DNA from: a bacterium
Lineage (GTDB): Bacteria > Bacillota > Bacilli > Lactobacillales > Streptococcaceae
Length of the DNA: 64,000 bases
Direction: 5' to 3'
Assembly: GCA_905221085.1 (NCBI GenBank)
Contig: CAJNBT010000009.1
Span: 44,408-108,407, forward strand
In this document: positions 7,427 through 15,027 of the stretch, one piece after another
Layout of the letters: each line of letters starts with the position of its first letter
Position numbering within the stretch: the stretch's first letter is position 1
Notes under the pieces: model-generated
The model's input: only the letters and a program-made list of their open reading frames with translations
Databases searched by the model: none
Told to the model about the DNA's origin: nothing
Translations under genes and position numbers: made by a program

Positions 7427-8206
7427 TTATTTACGGTTGAACACTGCTTTACGTTTTTCAACAAAAGCACGCATTCCTTCAACTTTGTCTTCAGTAGAGA
7501 AAAGAAGAGCTTCAGCCTCTGTCTCTAAACGAATTGCATTCTTAAGAGGAAGTTCTGAACCAACTTGAATGACATGCTTAGCTTTTTCAACAGCCAATGG
7601 AGCATTTTTCATGATGCTTTTAGCTAGTTCTTCGGCAGATGACAATAATTCCTCAGCTGGAACAAGTTTGTTCAAAATTCCTAGGTCATAGGCTTCATTG
7701 CCTTTTACGATTCTAGCAGTGTAGATCAATTCTTTTGTCTTGCTAGTACCAATCAAACGAGACATTCTTTGTGTTCCTGCGAAACCAGGAATGATACCCA
7801 AGCCAACTTCAGGGAATCCTACCATTGTCTTTTCAAAGCCAATTCTAATATCCGTTGAGAGTGCAAGTTCCAAACCACCTCCCAAAGCATATCCATTAAG
7901 AACTGCAATAGTCGGTTGAGTAAGATCAGACAGACGGGTAAATGTATCATTGGCATACGTCATATATTCGAAGGCTTGCATTGGAGACATTTGATCCATT
8001 TCCTTAATATCAGCCCCTGCAACAAACGCTTTATCACCTTGACCACTAACAATAACAACACGGATTTCTTCATGTTTTTCTACTTCATCTAAAACAAGAT
8101 TTAAATCTGTCAAAACCTCTGAACTCAATGCGTTCAAAGCTGCCGGACGGTTAATGGTGATATAACCGATACCATCTTTAACATCTAATAAAACTGTATT
8201 ACTCAT
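7427..8206 (-). CDS. Enoyl-CoA hydratase / crotonase
   Basis: 259 residues, standard crotonase length. The AFVAGADIKEM stretch supplies the oxyanion-hole and CoA-binding loop. GGGLELALSTD and FPEVGLGIIPGFAGTQ carry the two catalytic glutamates of hydratases. Expected reaction: crotonyl-CoA + water to 3-hydroxybutyryl-CoA. First gene of the operon with the CoA-transferase; AGGAG lies properly before ATG 8206. It supplies the step between the acyl-CoA dehydrogenase and 3-hydroxybutyryl-CoA dehydrogenase encoded in the next operon. Confidence 0.9.
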   Translation of the reverse strand: MSNTVLLDVKDGIGYITINRPAALNALSSEVLTDLNLVLDEVEKHEEIRVVIVSGQGDKAFVAGADIKEMDQMSPMQAFEYMTYANDTFTRLSDLTQPTIAVLNGYALGGGLELALSTDIRIGFEKTMVGFPEVGLGIIPGFAGTQRMSRLIGTSKTKELIYTARIVKGNEAYDLGILNKLVPAEELLSSAEELAKSIMKNAPLAVEKAKHVIQVGSELPLKNAIRLETEAEALLFSTEDKVEGMRAFVEKRKAVFNRK

Positions 8207-8234
8207 TATTCTTCTCCTACTTTAAGTTATTTTG

Positions 8235-8240
8235 AGTATA
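8235..8240 (-). promoter_or_regulatory. -10 of the crotonase / CoA-transferase operon
   Basis: The minus strand reads TATACT about 30 bases before the start codon. A weak -35 (TTGGTA) lies 18 bases upstream, next to the palindrome at 8270-8287. Confidence 0.45.
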
Positions 8241-8269
8241 GAATACTGCGTCAACAAATACCAATACAA

Positions 8270-8287
8270 AATGTAAGTGCTTACATT
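8270..8287. promoter_or_regulatory. Palindromic cre-like operator before the crotonase operon
   Basis: AATGTAAGTGCTTACATT is an 18-base palindrome with two central unpaired positions. It differs from the cre consensus only in the central C (T here). It lies just upstream of the predicted -35, where a bound CcpA or pathway repressor could act. Confidence 0.55.
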
Positions 8288-8396
8288 ATAATGATACCTT
8301 ATTTATTAACAAGCGTCCACTTAATATTCATACTTAGAACTATAAGTTCATCTTATATATATGAGCTTTATTTCGATCCTTTAGTCTTCTAATTAT

Positions 8397-8442
8397 TAAA
8401 AAAATCTTACCCAAAATTCTCCGAGGAGATTTCAGGTAAGAT
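8397..8442 (-). terminator. Terminator of the acyl-CoA dehydrogenase / hbd / thiolase operon
   Basis: On the minus strand ATCTTACC pairs with GGTAAGAT, enclosing a second stem of AATCTCC with GGAGAATT, followed by a run of seven Ts. It lies about 35 bases after the thiolase stop. Confidence 0.85.
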
Positions 8443-8476
8443 GTAATAAATTTTAGTTAATCAAATAAAATACGAA

Positions 8477-9655
8477 TTAACGTTCTACGATAACTGCAGT
8501 ACCCATTCCTCCACCGATACAAAGTGTAGCAAGACCACGTTTTGCATCACGTTTTTCCATTTCGTGAAGAAGAGTAACCAAGATACGGCATCCTGAAGCA
8601 CCGATTGGGTGTCCAAGAGCGATAGCACCACCATTAACGTTTACTTTTTCTGGATCAAGACCTAGTTCTTTACCAACTGCACATGCTTGAGCCGCAAATG
8701 CTTCGTTTGATTCTACCAAGTCAAGATCTGCAACTGTAAATCCACCTTTTTCAAGTGCTTTACGAGATGCATAGATTGGACCGCAACCCATAACTTTGGG
8801 ATCAAGACCAGCACTTGCGTAAGATTTGATGGTTGCCAATACTGGAATTCCCAATTCTTTAGCTTTGTCAGCACTCATAACTACAACTGCTGCAGCACCA
8901 TCATTGATACCTGAGGCATTACCAGCTGTTACAGTACCATCTTTCTTGAATACTGGACGAAGTTTAGAAAGTCCTTCAAATGAAGCATCTTTTCTTGGGA
9001 ACTCATCTGTATCAAATACAATAGGCTCTCCACGACGTTGTGGAATTTCAACTGGAACGATTTCTTCTTTAAAGCGACCAGCTTCAATAGCTGCAACTGC
9101 ACGTTTTTGAGATTGTACAGCAAAGTTATCTTGGTCTTCACGAGTGATTCCGTATTGTTCAGAAACGTTTTCAGCTGTAATACCCATGTGGAAACCTTCG
9201 AAACCATCTGTCAAACCATCGCGAAGCATAGTATCTACTACTTTAGAGTCTCCCATACGAGATCCCCAACGTTGGTTTTGAACAACGTAAGGAGCTTGAC
9301 TCATATTTTCTGCACCACCAGCTACAACAATATCTGCATCTCCGCACAATACTGCTTGAGCTGCCAGCTGAACTGCTTTCAAACCAGATCCACAAACTTT
9401 GTTAATAGTGAATGCTGGGGAAGCAACTGGGATACCCGCGTTAACACTCATTTGACGTGCAACGTTTTGTCCTAGCCCTGCACCAAGAACATTACCCATG
9501 ATAACTTCATCAACTTGTTCCGGTTTCAAGTTAGCTCTTTCGATAGCGCTCTTGATAACTAAACTTCCCAAATCAACAGCAGAAACATCTTTCAAGCTTC
9601 CACCGAAGGCACCTAGAGGTGTACGAACCGCTGCAACAATAACTGCTTCTTTCAT
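8477..9655 (-). CDS. Acetyl-CoA acetyltransferase (biosynthetic-type thiolase)
   Basis: 392 residues, the length of PhaA/AtoB/ThlA enzymes. The nucleophile is Cys88 in NKVCGSGLK, the catalytic His is His349 in GHPIGASG, and the second Cys is Cys379 in CIGGGMG; all are intact. It interconverts two acetyl-CoA with acetoacetyl-CoA. It is the last gene of the operon behind 3-hydroxybutyryl-CoA dehydrogenase (18-base gap) and has its own AAGGAG. A strong terminator follows. A decayed second thiolase lies at 1073-1420. Streptococci usually have a thiolase for the mevalonate pathway elsewhere; context assigns this one to C4 acyl-CoA metabolism. Confidence 0.93.
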   Translation of the reverse strand: MKEAVIVAAVRTPLGAFGGSLKDVSAVDLGSLVIKSAIERANLKPEQVDEVIMGNVLGAGLGQNVARQMSVNAGIPVASPAFTINKVCGSGLKAVQLAAQAVLCGDADIVVAGGAENMSQAPYVVQNQRWGSRMGDSKVVDTMLRDGLTDGFEGFHMGITAENVSEQYGITREDQDNFAVQSQKRAVAAIEAGRFKEEIVPVEIPQRRGEPIVFDTDEFPRKDASFEGLSKLRPVFKKDGTVTAGNASGINDGAAAVVVMSADKAKELGIPVLATIKSYASAGLDPKVMGCGPIYASRKALEKGGFTVADLDLVESNEAFAAQACAVGKELGLDPEKVNVNGGAIALGHPIGASGCRILVTLLHEMEKRDAKRGLATLCIGGGMGTAVIVER

Positions 9656-9673
9656 TATTTGCTCCTTATAATC

Positions 9674-10522
9674 TTAGTATTTAAAGAATCCTTCTTTAGT
9701 CTTACGACCTAGTTTACCAGCTTCAACCATTTTTTTCAATAGAGGTGCTGGACGGTATTTAGGATCACCGAAGCCGTTATTCAATACTCCCATGATTGCC
9801 AAACATACGTCTAATCCGATTAAGTCAGCAAGTGCTAATGGGCCAATTGGATGGTTTGCCCCCAATTTCATAGCTTCATCAATTTCTTCTGCAGAAGCAA
9901 CACCTTCACCAAGGATAAAGATAGCTTCATTAATCATTGGAATCAAGACACGGTTAACAACGAATCCATAAGAGTCTTTAACGTCAACTGCAGTTTTTCC
10001 AATTTTTTCAGTCAATTCACGAACTGCTTTTACAACTTCATCTGAAGTTTGAAGTGCACGAATAACTTCAACTAACTTCATAACTGGTGCTGGGTTGAAG
10101 AAGTGCATTCCAATTACACGTTCTTGATGAACTGTAGCTGCAGCAATATCAGTAATAGATAGAGATGATGTGTTAGAAGCCAAAATTGTTTCAGGAGCAG
10201 TAATCTCATCCAATTGTTTAAAGATGCTGAGTTTGATATCTCTGTTCTCTGTAGCTGCTTCAATGACTAATTGAACGTGTTTAGCATCTTCGTAAGAAGT
10301 TGAAGGAATCAAGTTACCCAAGATTTTTCCTTTTTCTTCTTCTGACATACGTCCTTTTTCTACTGAACGAGCCAATTGTTTAGAGATATTATCAATTCCT
10401 CTTTGTACAAATTCTTCTTTAATGTCATTAAGGTATACTGTAAAACCAGATTGAGCGAATACTTGCGCGATCCCACTTCCCATTTGACCAGAACCAATGA
10501 TCATTACTTTAGAAATACTCAT
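9674..10522 (-). CDS. hbd: 3-hydroxybutyryl-CoA dehydrogenase
   Basis: 282 residues, standard length for the stand-alone enzyme. The Rossmann motif [13 protein letters not shown] binds NAD(P). [17 protein letters not shown] holds the catalytic His, and the [11 protein letters not shown] and [16 protein letters not shown] segments are diagnostic. It converts 3-hydroxybutyryl-CoA to acetoacetyl-CoA, or the reverse. Good ribosome site (AGAGGAG) before ATG 10522. Middle gene of its operon. Confidence 0.94.
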   Translation of the reverse strand: MSISKVMIIGSGQMGSGIAQVFAQSGFTVYLNDIKEEFVQRGIDNISKQLARSVEKGRMSEEEKGKILGNLIPSTSYEDAKHVQLVIEAATENRDIKLSIFKQLDEITAPETILASNTSSLSITDIAAATVHQERVIGMHFFNPAPVMKLVEVIRALQTSDEVVKAVRELTEKIGKTAVDVKDSYGFVVNRVLIPMINEAIFILGEGVASAEEIDEAMKLGANHPIGPLALADLIGLDVCLAIMGVLNNGFGDPKYRPAPLLKKMVEAGKLGRKTKEGFFKY

Positions 10523-10568
10523 TATTTTCTCCTCTTCATTCTAATATATAAAGTTTATAAAGAAAGAA

Positions 10569-10604
10569 TCGGAACAGTCTTTCAGCAAATGCTAAGCAAC
10601 CGTT
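10569..10604 (-). terminator. Intercistronic hairpin between the acyl-CoA dehydrogenase and hbd genes
   Basis: On the minus strand GGAACGGTT pairs with GACTGTTCC (9 bp including two G.T pairs), followed by a moderately T-rich stretch. It may be a partial terminator or mRNA-processing point that sets relative expression in the operon. Confidence 0.45.
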
Positions 10605-10616
10605 CCAAATTCATTA

Positions 10617-11825
10617 TTATACGAATGCACCAACACCAGTGAGTTCACGACCAACAATCAATGAGTTTACTTCGTGAGAACCTTCATAAGTGTAGATTGC
10701 TTCAGCGTCTGCAAAGAAGCGAGATACGTCAGTTTCAAGAGTGATTCCGTTACCACCACATGTTTCACGTGCAAGGGCAACTGTTTCACGCATTACCAAT
10801 GAGTTATGCATTTTAGCAAGTGCAGAGTTAAGCATCAATTCGTTACCAGCTTCTTGCATTTCTGCAATACGAGCTGAGTAAGAAAGTGCTGCTACTGCGT
10901 TAGCTTGCATTCTAGCCAATTTTTCTTGAACGATCTGGAATGAAGCAATTGGACGTTTGAATTGTTGACGATCTTTAGCATATTTAAGAGCTGCCACAAA
11001 TGACCCGCAAGTAACAGCAGTTGCAATGTGAGCAACATCAGCACGAGTAAATGTCAAGATACGAGCTACATCGCCAAATCCATTGATGTTTACCAAACGG
11101 TCTGAATCCGGAACCTCAACGTTCTTCATAGTAATGTGACCATTACGCACGCAACGAAGAGAAACTTTGTGAGGGATTGGCTCAGCGTGGTATCCTGGAG
11201 CACCTTTACGAACGATGAAACATTTCACTCGTCCATCTTCAACATCGCGAGCGAATACTGGAACAACATCAGCTGTATCTGATCCACCAATCCAACGTTT
11301 TTCTCCGTTCAAAATCCATTTATCACCAACACGCTCAGCTGTTGTAGCAAGACCTCCAGCAATATCAGAACCAGACAATGGCTCAGTCAAAGCGAAACAT
11401 CCTTGCCAGTCAAATGCAGCCAATTTAGGAAGGAATTCTTTTTGTTGACGCTCATCACCACCAAGCAAGACTGTGTTATAGCAAAGTCCACCGTGTACTG
11501 TGAAGAAAGTTGCTATTGAAGCATCGAAACGACCTAATTCAAGGTACAAGAACGCGATATAAAGTTCTGATGGTTTGTAGTTTCCTTCTCTTCCTTCGAA
11601 CAATTTAGGATTGTTCATGATTTGTGCACCTTTTGCAACTGCATAGAATTGCTCGAATGGGAAATCAGGTGCTTCCCAGTATTCGTTAATTACTGGACGA
11701 AGGTGTTTTTCAATCAAACGACGAGTTTCTTGTAAAACTTCTGCTTCTCCCAATGTTAAACCATCTGCATAGTGGAAAAGGTCCTCTGGATATAATTCAC
11801 GCAAAATTTCTTCTTTAGTTGCCAT
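10617..11825 (-). CDS. Acyl-CoA dehydrogenase, glutaryl-CoA-dehydrogenase-like subfamily
   Basis: 402 residues. The FALTEPLSGSDIAGG stretch and WILNGEKRWIGG bind FAD and substrate. The C-terminal IYTYEGSHEVNSLIVGRELTG carries the catalytic Glu381 and matches the glutaryl-CoA dehydrogenase subfamily rather than classical butyryl-CoA dehydrogenases. It would oxidise a short acyl-CoA (butyryl- or glutaryl-type) to the enoyl-CoA. Such enzymes normally pass electrons to ETF; no etfAB is in the window. First gene of the operon, with AAGGAG before ATG 11825 and two cre-like sites upstream. Confidence 0.9.
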   Translation of the reverse strand: MATKEEILRELYPEDLFHYADGLTLGEAEVLQETRRLIEKHLRPVINEYWEAPDFPFEQFYAVAKGAQIMNNPKLFEGREGNYKPSELYIAFLYLELGRFDASIATFFTVHGGLCYNTVLLGGDERQQKEFLPKLAAFDWQGCFALTEPLSGSDIAGGLATTAERVGDKWILNGEKRWIGGSDTADVVPVFARDVEDGRVKCFIVRKGAPGYHAEPIPHKVSLRCVRNGHITMKNVEVPDSDRLVNINGFGDVARILTFTRADVAHIATAVTCGSFVAALKYAKDRQQFKRPIASFQIVQEKLARMQANAVAALSYSARIAEMQEAGNELMLNSALAKMHNSLVMRETVALARETCGGNGITLETDVSRFFADAEAIYTYEGSHEVNSLIVGRELTGVGAFV

Positions 11826-11855
11826 CTGTGGACTCCTTTAAATTATAAATTATTA

Positions 11856-11871
11856 TTTAGAGCGCTTACAT
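11856..11871 (-). promoter_or_regulatory. cre-like site in the promoter of the acyl-CoA dehydrogenase operon
   Basis: The minus strand reads ATGTAAGCGCTCTAAA, one mismatch from the cre consensus. It falls between a possible -35 (TTGAGC) and an AT-rich -10 region, close to the start codon. Confidence 0.5.
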
Positions 11872-11908
11872 TTTTACGCTCAATATTTGTTGACAAGACT
11901 ATTTTAAC

Positions 11909-11924
11909 TTGAAAACGCTATCTT
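11909..11924. promoter_or_regulatory. Consensus-perfect cre site (CcpA)
   Basis: TTGAAAACGCTATCTT fits WTGNAANCGNWNNCWW at every specified position. It lies about 85 bases upstream of the acyl-CoA dehydrogenase start, directly next to a TAAAAT on the minus strand. Repression by CcpA in rapidly metabolised sugar is the expected effect. Confidence 0.65.
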
Positions 11925-12028
11925 TGTCTACTTAATTAAAGTAAACATCTCTATAAGTTTGGTTAATACTACAACTTATATCTTTGTAAAATCATGGAAC
12001 CTGAGACAAAATAGTTCTCAATCACAAA

Positions 12029-12064
12029 AAAGCTAGAGCTTTCCAATTGTGTAACTCTAGCTTT
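12029..12064 (-). terminator. Transposase terminator
   Basis: AAAGCTAGAG and CTCTAGCTTT form a 10-bp stem overlapping the transposase stop codon, with a T-run on the minus strand. Confidence 0.75.
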
Positions 12065-13590
12065 TAATTTTGAGTCGTTCTCTTATTGTATTTTAGGAGG
12101 TTATTGGCCATAAGTACCAATCCTATTTCAATTCTCACTTGACGCTTCCCTCTCAGATTACATCTCTTGTAACCCAAACAAGCCTTTATCTGCCCAAAGA
12201 CAGGTTCCACATCAATCTTGCGTTGAGCAAAAATCCGTCTACCTTGGGGAGATAAAAGCGCCTGGCATTCTTTAGCTTTCAAGTTTTGATAGCGTTCGTT
12301 CATATACAGTCCCTTTTGAGGAGCTGATTCAGGTTCATCTGCGTAGTAAACCTTGATTTCCTGTTGAAAGTCCGTCTGTGTTTTCTGATGTTTGATATGG
12401 TGAAAACGATAGCACCAGCCATCAGGATGTGTGTAGCTATCTTCTTTGTCATCATAGTGCCAATTACCCAAGTTTCTATCCGACTGTTTATACCCTCTCT
12501 TCTGTTCCTTGTCAAACATGGCATATTTAATCAGATGCTTCACCTTCTTTTCATCTAAACGAAGGAGGTTCTCTTCACTTCCATATCCAGCATCTGCGAC
12601 AACTTTCTTTACATCATGCGGATAGGTTTCAAGGAATGGCAGAAGAGTTTTGGTATCTGTCGGATTTGAGAAGATATCATAGTGAAGAACAAATTGGTTT
12701 TCCGTAGCGATTTGAAGATTATAAGCAGCCTTGAGTTGACCATTTTTCATATAATCTTCTTTCATTCTCATAAAAGTGGCATCTGGATTGGTTTTGGAAA
12801 AACTGTTACGCCCCTCAAATGTCTCCTGATAGTTCTCATATTTTTCAGCACGTACTGAAAAATCATCTTTGACTTTACGCAAGACTTTCTTGAGTTTACG
12901 ACGTTGGGTTTTACGTTCGTCCTTTCCTTTAACGGGTGTCTCCTCAATGTCCTGGCTCAGTTTTTCCAATTCTTCTTCAAGGACTTGAGCGAATGCAAGC
13001 AACTGCTCTGAAGAAATTGGTTCTTTTTCATCCAGCTTAATAGCTTGATGGATAAGGGGAGTGATTTCTTCTTGAAAATAGACTTGTATCTGTTCTTGAA
13101 GTTTGGCGGAAAACTTGTCCGTTGCTTTCTTCCACACGAAACTATACTTGTTGGCATTAGCTTCAATCTTAGTCCCGTCAATAAACAGACAATCTAAGAT
13201 CACTAACTCTTCCATTTTTAAACGAAGATTGAGTTCGATGAAAAGATCACGAATGAGTTCTTCCATCCCTTCAGCGATACGAAAACGATTGATAGTGCGA
13301 TAGCTGACAACTAACTGTCCTGTTAGGTACTGCATAGCCAGATTTTCAACCATCATTTTTTCAATTTTTCGACCAGAGAAAATTCCTTGTGAATAGGCAA
13401 ATAAAAGAGCAGATACAAGCATTTTAGGGTGATAAGACGGGCGACCAAAGGCATGATAGAAGGCGTGGAAGTGACTATCCTCCAAGGTATTTACCACTTT
13501 TTCAATAGTAAAGACGAGATGGTCTTGTGGCAAGAAAGAACTGATTTCTAGTGGTAAAGTTGTTTGATTTGTATTATAGTGAATATGCAT
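12064..13590 (-). CDS. IS1182-family DDE transposase
   Basis: 508 residues, full length. The N-terminal region (HFHAFYHAFGRPSYHPKMLV) and LDCLFIDGTKIEANANKYSFVWKK contain the family signature with the first catalytic Asp. VVADAGYGSEENL carries the second Asp, and the RKIDVEPVFGQIKACLGYKR segment near the C-terminus carries the catalytic Glu. There are no stops or frameshifts, so the enzyme could be active. A decayed fragment of a related copy lies at 1441-1549. Confidence 0.93.
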   Translation of the reverse strand: MHIHYNTNQTTLPLEISSFLPQDHLVFTIEKVVNTLEDSHFHAFYHAFGRPSYHPKMLVSALLFAYSQGIFSGRKIEKMMVENLAMQYLTGQLVVSYRTINRFRIAEGMEELIRDLFIELNLRLKMEELVILDCLFIDGTKIEANANKYSFVWKKATDKFSAKLQEQIQVYFQEEITPLIHQAIKLDEKEPISSEQLLAFAQVLEEELEKLSQDIEETPVKGKDERKTQRRKLKKVLRKVKDDFSVRAEKYENYQETFEGRNSFSKTNPDATFMRMKEDYMKNGQLKAAYNLQIATENQFVLHYDIFSNPTDTKTLLPFLETYPHDVKKVVADAGYGSEENLLRLDEKKVKHLIKYAMFDKEQKRGYKQSDRNLGNWHYDDKEDSYTHPDGWCYRFHHIKHQKTQTDFQQEIKVYYADEPESAPQKGLYMNERYQNLKAKECQALLSPQGRRIFAQRKIDVEPVFGQIKACLGYKRCNLRGKRQVRIEIGLVLMANNLLKYNKRTTQN

Positions 13591-13653
13591 GGGATGGCCT
13601 TTCTAAATGGTTTATTAAGCAATTCTCTTTTACCAAGACTATCGCAACCATGC

Positions 13654-13684
13654 AAAAAAGCAACGGCAAATCCGTTGCTTTTTT
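13654..13684. terminator. Bidirectional terminator inside the right end of the IS
   Basis: AAAAAAGCAACGG, 5 bases, then CCGTTGCTTTTTT: a perfect stem with A/T tails on both sides. It shields the transposase gene from outside transcription and also acts as the first terminator downstream of hpf. Confidence 0.8.
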
Positions 13685-13734
13685 GGAGATGAGAGACTAT
13701 TGTCCCAGACTCTATATATTTAAACGATAATAGC

Positions 13735-14283
13735 TTATGATTCTTTTACTTCGAGAAGACCGATATCTCCATCCTCACGACGATAAATCACATTAGTTGT
13801 TTGATCTTCAACATCCACATAGATAAAGAAATCATGTCCCAACAAATCCATCTGTAGAATAGCTTCTTCCAAATCCATTGGTTTTAAATCAATTTGTTTT
13901 GAACGAACAACTCTAGACTGGACAACATTTGGATCTTCCACCAAAGCATCTGTAAATAATTGACTAGTTGCTACCTTATTTTTATTTTTACGCTCGATTT
14001 TTGTTTTATTTTTACGAATCTGACGTTCAATTTTATCAGTTACAAGGTCAATTGAACCATACATATCTTGAGACACATCTTCTGCACGAAGAGTAATTGA
14101 ACCAAGCGGAATCGTCACTTCCACTTTAGCAGTTTTTTCACGATACACCTTCAAGTTAACTCGAGCATCCAACTCTTGTTCAGCTTGAAAATACTTTTCG
14201 ATCTTTTCGAGTTTAGAAACTACATAATCACGAATTGCTTCTGTTACTTCTAGGTTTTCACCACGGATACTATATTTAATCAT
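13735..14283 (-). CDS. hpf: Long-form ribosome hibernation promoting factor
   Basis: 182 residues. The N-terminal ~100 residues (IKYSIRGENLEVTEAIRDYV...) form the ribosome-binding domain. The C-terminal ~55 residues (KPMDLEEAILQMDLLGHDFFIYVD...INVIYRREDGDIGLLEV-type) form the dimerisation domain of long HPFs, which makes 100S ribosomes in stationary phase. Its promoter contains TTGCAA-17-TATAAT with a cre-like site over the -10. The gene's downstream neighbour is now the IS1182 element. Confidence 0.95.
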   Translation of the reverse strand: MIKYSIRGENLEVTEAIRDYVVSKLEKIEKYFQAEQELDARVNLKVYREKTAKVEVTIPLGSITLRAEDVSQDMYGSIDLVTDKIERQIRKNKTKIERKNKNKVATSQLFTDALVEDPNVVQSRVVRSKQIDLKPMDLEEAILQMDLLGHDFFIYVDVEDQTTNVIYRREDGDIGLLEVKES

Positions 14284-14325
14284 ATGAGTACCTTCTTTCT
14301 AAACATTTTTGTTTTTTCTGATTTC

Positions 14326-14354
14326 ATTATAACGCTTTCATTTTATTTTTGCAA
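14326..14354 (-). promoter_or_regulatory. hpf promoter with overlapping cre-like site
   Basis: Minus strand: -35 TTGCAA, 17-base spacer, -10 TATAAT. The cre-like ATGAAAGCGTTATAAT covers the spacer end and the -10, with one mismatch to consensus. CcpA control of the equivalent gene is known in lactococci as I recall. Confidence 0.6.
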
Positions 14355-14364
14355 ATTTTTTTCC

Positions 14365-15027
14365 TCATCTTACAAGGGAAAATGTTTTTACATCCTCAGC
14401 ACCAGCTTCTTCCAGCAGTTTCTTCACACGATTTATAGTTGTTCCAGTCGTATAAATATCATCTATAAGTAGGATTTTCTTAGGAATAGTGATTCCACTT
14501 TTAATAAAGAACGGAAGTTTTGTAGCTAAACGTTCTGAACGACTTTTAGAAGAACTGGCCCGCTCTTCTCTCTTCTCTAGTAAGTCTTGAAAAGAGAACC
14601 CTGCTGCTTCAACTAAACCTTCAACCTGATTAAATCCTCTGTCAAGTAATCTTTCAGGACTTAGGGGAATTACAACAAATTGATACTCTTTGTACTTTTT
14701 CAACTCCGTACTTAAAACTGAAGCGAAAACTTTTCTTAAAAGGAAGTCTCCGTCAAACTTATACCGACTGAAAAAATCCTTCATAGCTTGATTGTAAGTA
14801 AAAATCGCTCTATGACTGACCTCAACTCCTTCTTTACACCAAAATTGACAATCTTGACACTTTGTTGACAACCCTGTTTTCATACAGTTTGGGCAACACT
14901 CTCCTCCAATCCTCTCGAAAGTAGAATCACAGTCTGAACAAAGACAAGAATCATCATTCTTCAGAAGTAAGAGACTACTAAAAGTTAAAACAGCCTTCAT
15001 AGTCTGCCCACACAATAAGCACTTCAT
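14365..15027 (-). CDS. comFC: Competence protein ComFC (phosphoribosyltransferase-like)
   Basis: 220 residues. N-terminal cysteines (CLLCG, CSDCD, CCPNCMKTG, CQDCQFWC) suggest a zinc-binding domain. The C-terminal ILLIDDIYTTGTTINR is a phosphoribosyltransferase PRPP loop. Known role: cytosolic partner of the ComFA helicase in importing single-stranded DNA during transformation. Its ATG overlaps the comFA stop by 4 bases, so it shares comFA's competence promoter. Confidence 0.94.
   Translation of the reverse strand: MKCLLCGQTMKAVLTFSSLLLLKNDDSCLCSDCDSTFERIGGECCPNCMKTGLSTKCQDCQFWCKEGVEVSHRAIFTYNQAMKDFFSRYKFDGDFLLRKVFASVLSTELKKYKEYQFVVIPLSPERLLDRGFNQVEGLVEAAGFSFQDLLEKREERASSSKSRSERLATKLPFFIKSGITIPKKILLIDDIYTTGTTINRVKKLLEEAGAEDVKTFSLVR

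Larger units (their letters stand above)
12001..13708 (-). mobile_element. Complete IS1182-family insertion sequence
   Basis: About 1.7 kb bounded by imperfect inverted repeats: CTGAGACAAAATAGTTCTC at the left and the complement of GAGACTATTGTCCCAG at the right. It carries one uninterrupted transposase gene, with a stem-loop terminator inside each end. No convincing target duplication is seen at the flanks. It lies between the accessory acyl-CoA block and hpf. Confidence 0.88.

Noticed and set aside
1851..11825. Foreign base composition of the accessory block.
   Set aside because: By eye its AT content and codon choice resemble the neighbours; without computation no claim of transfer from composition can be made.
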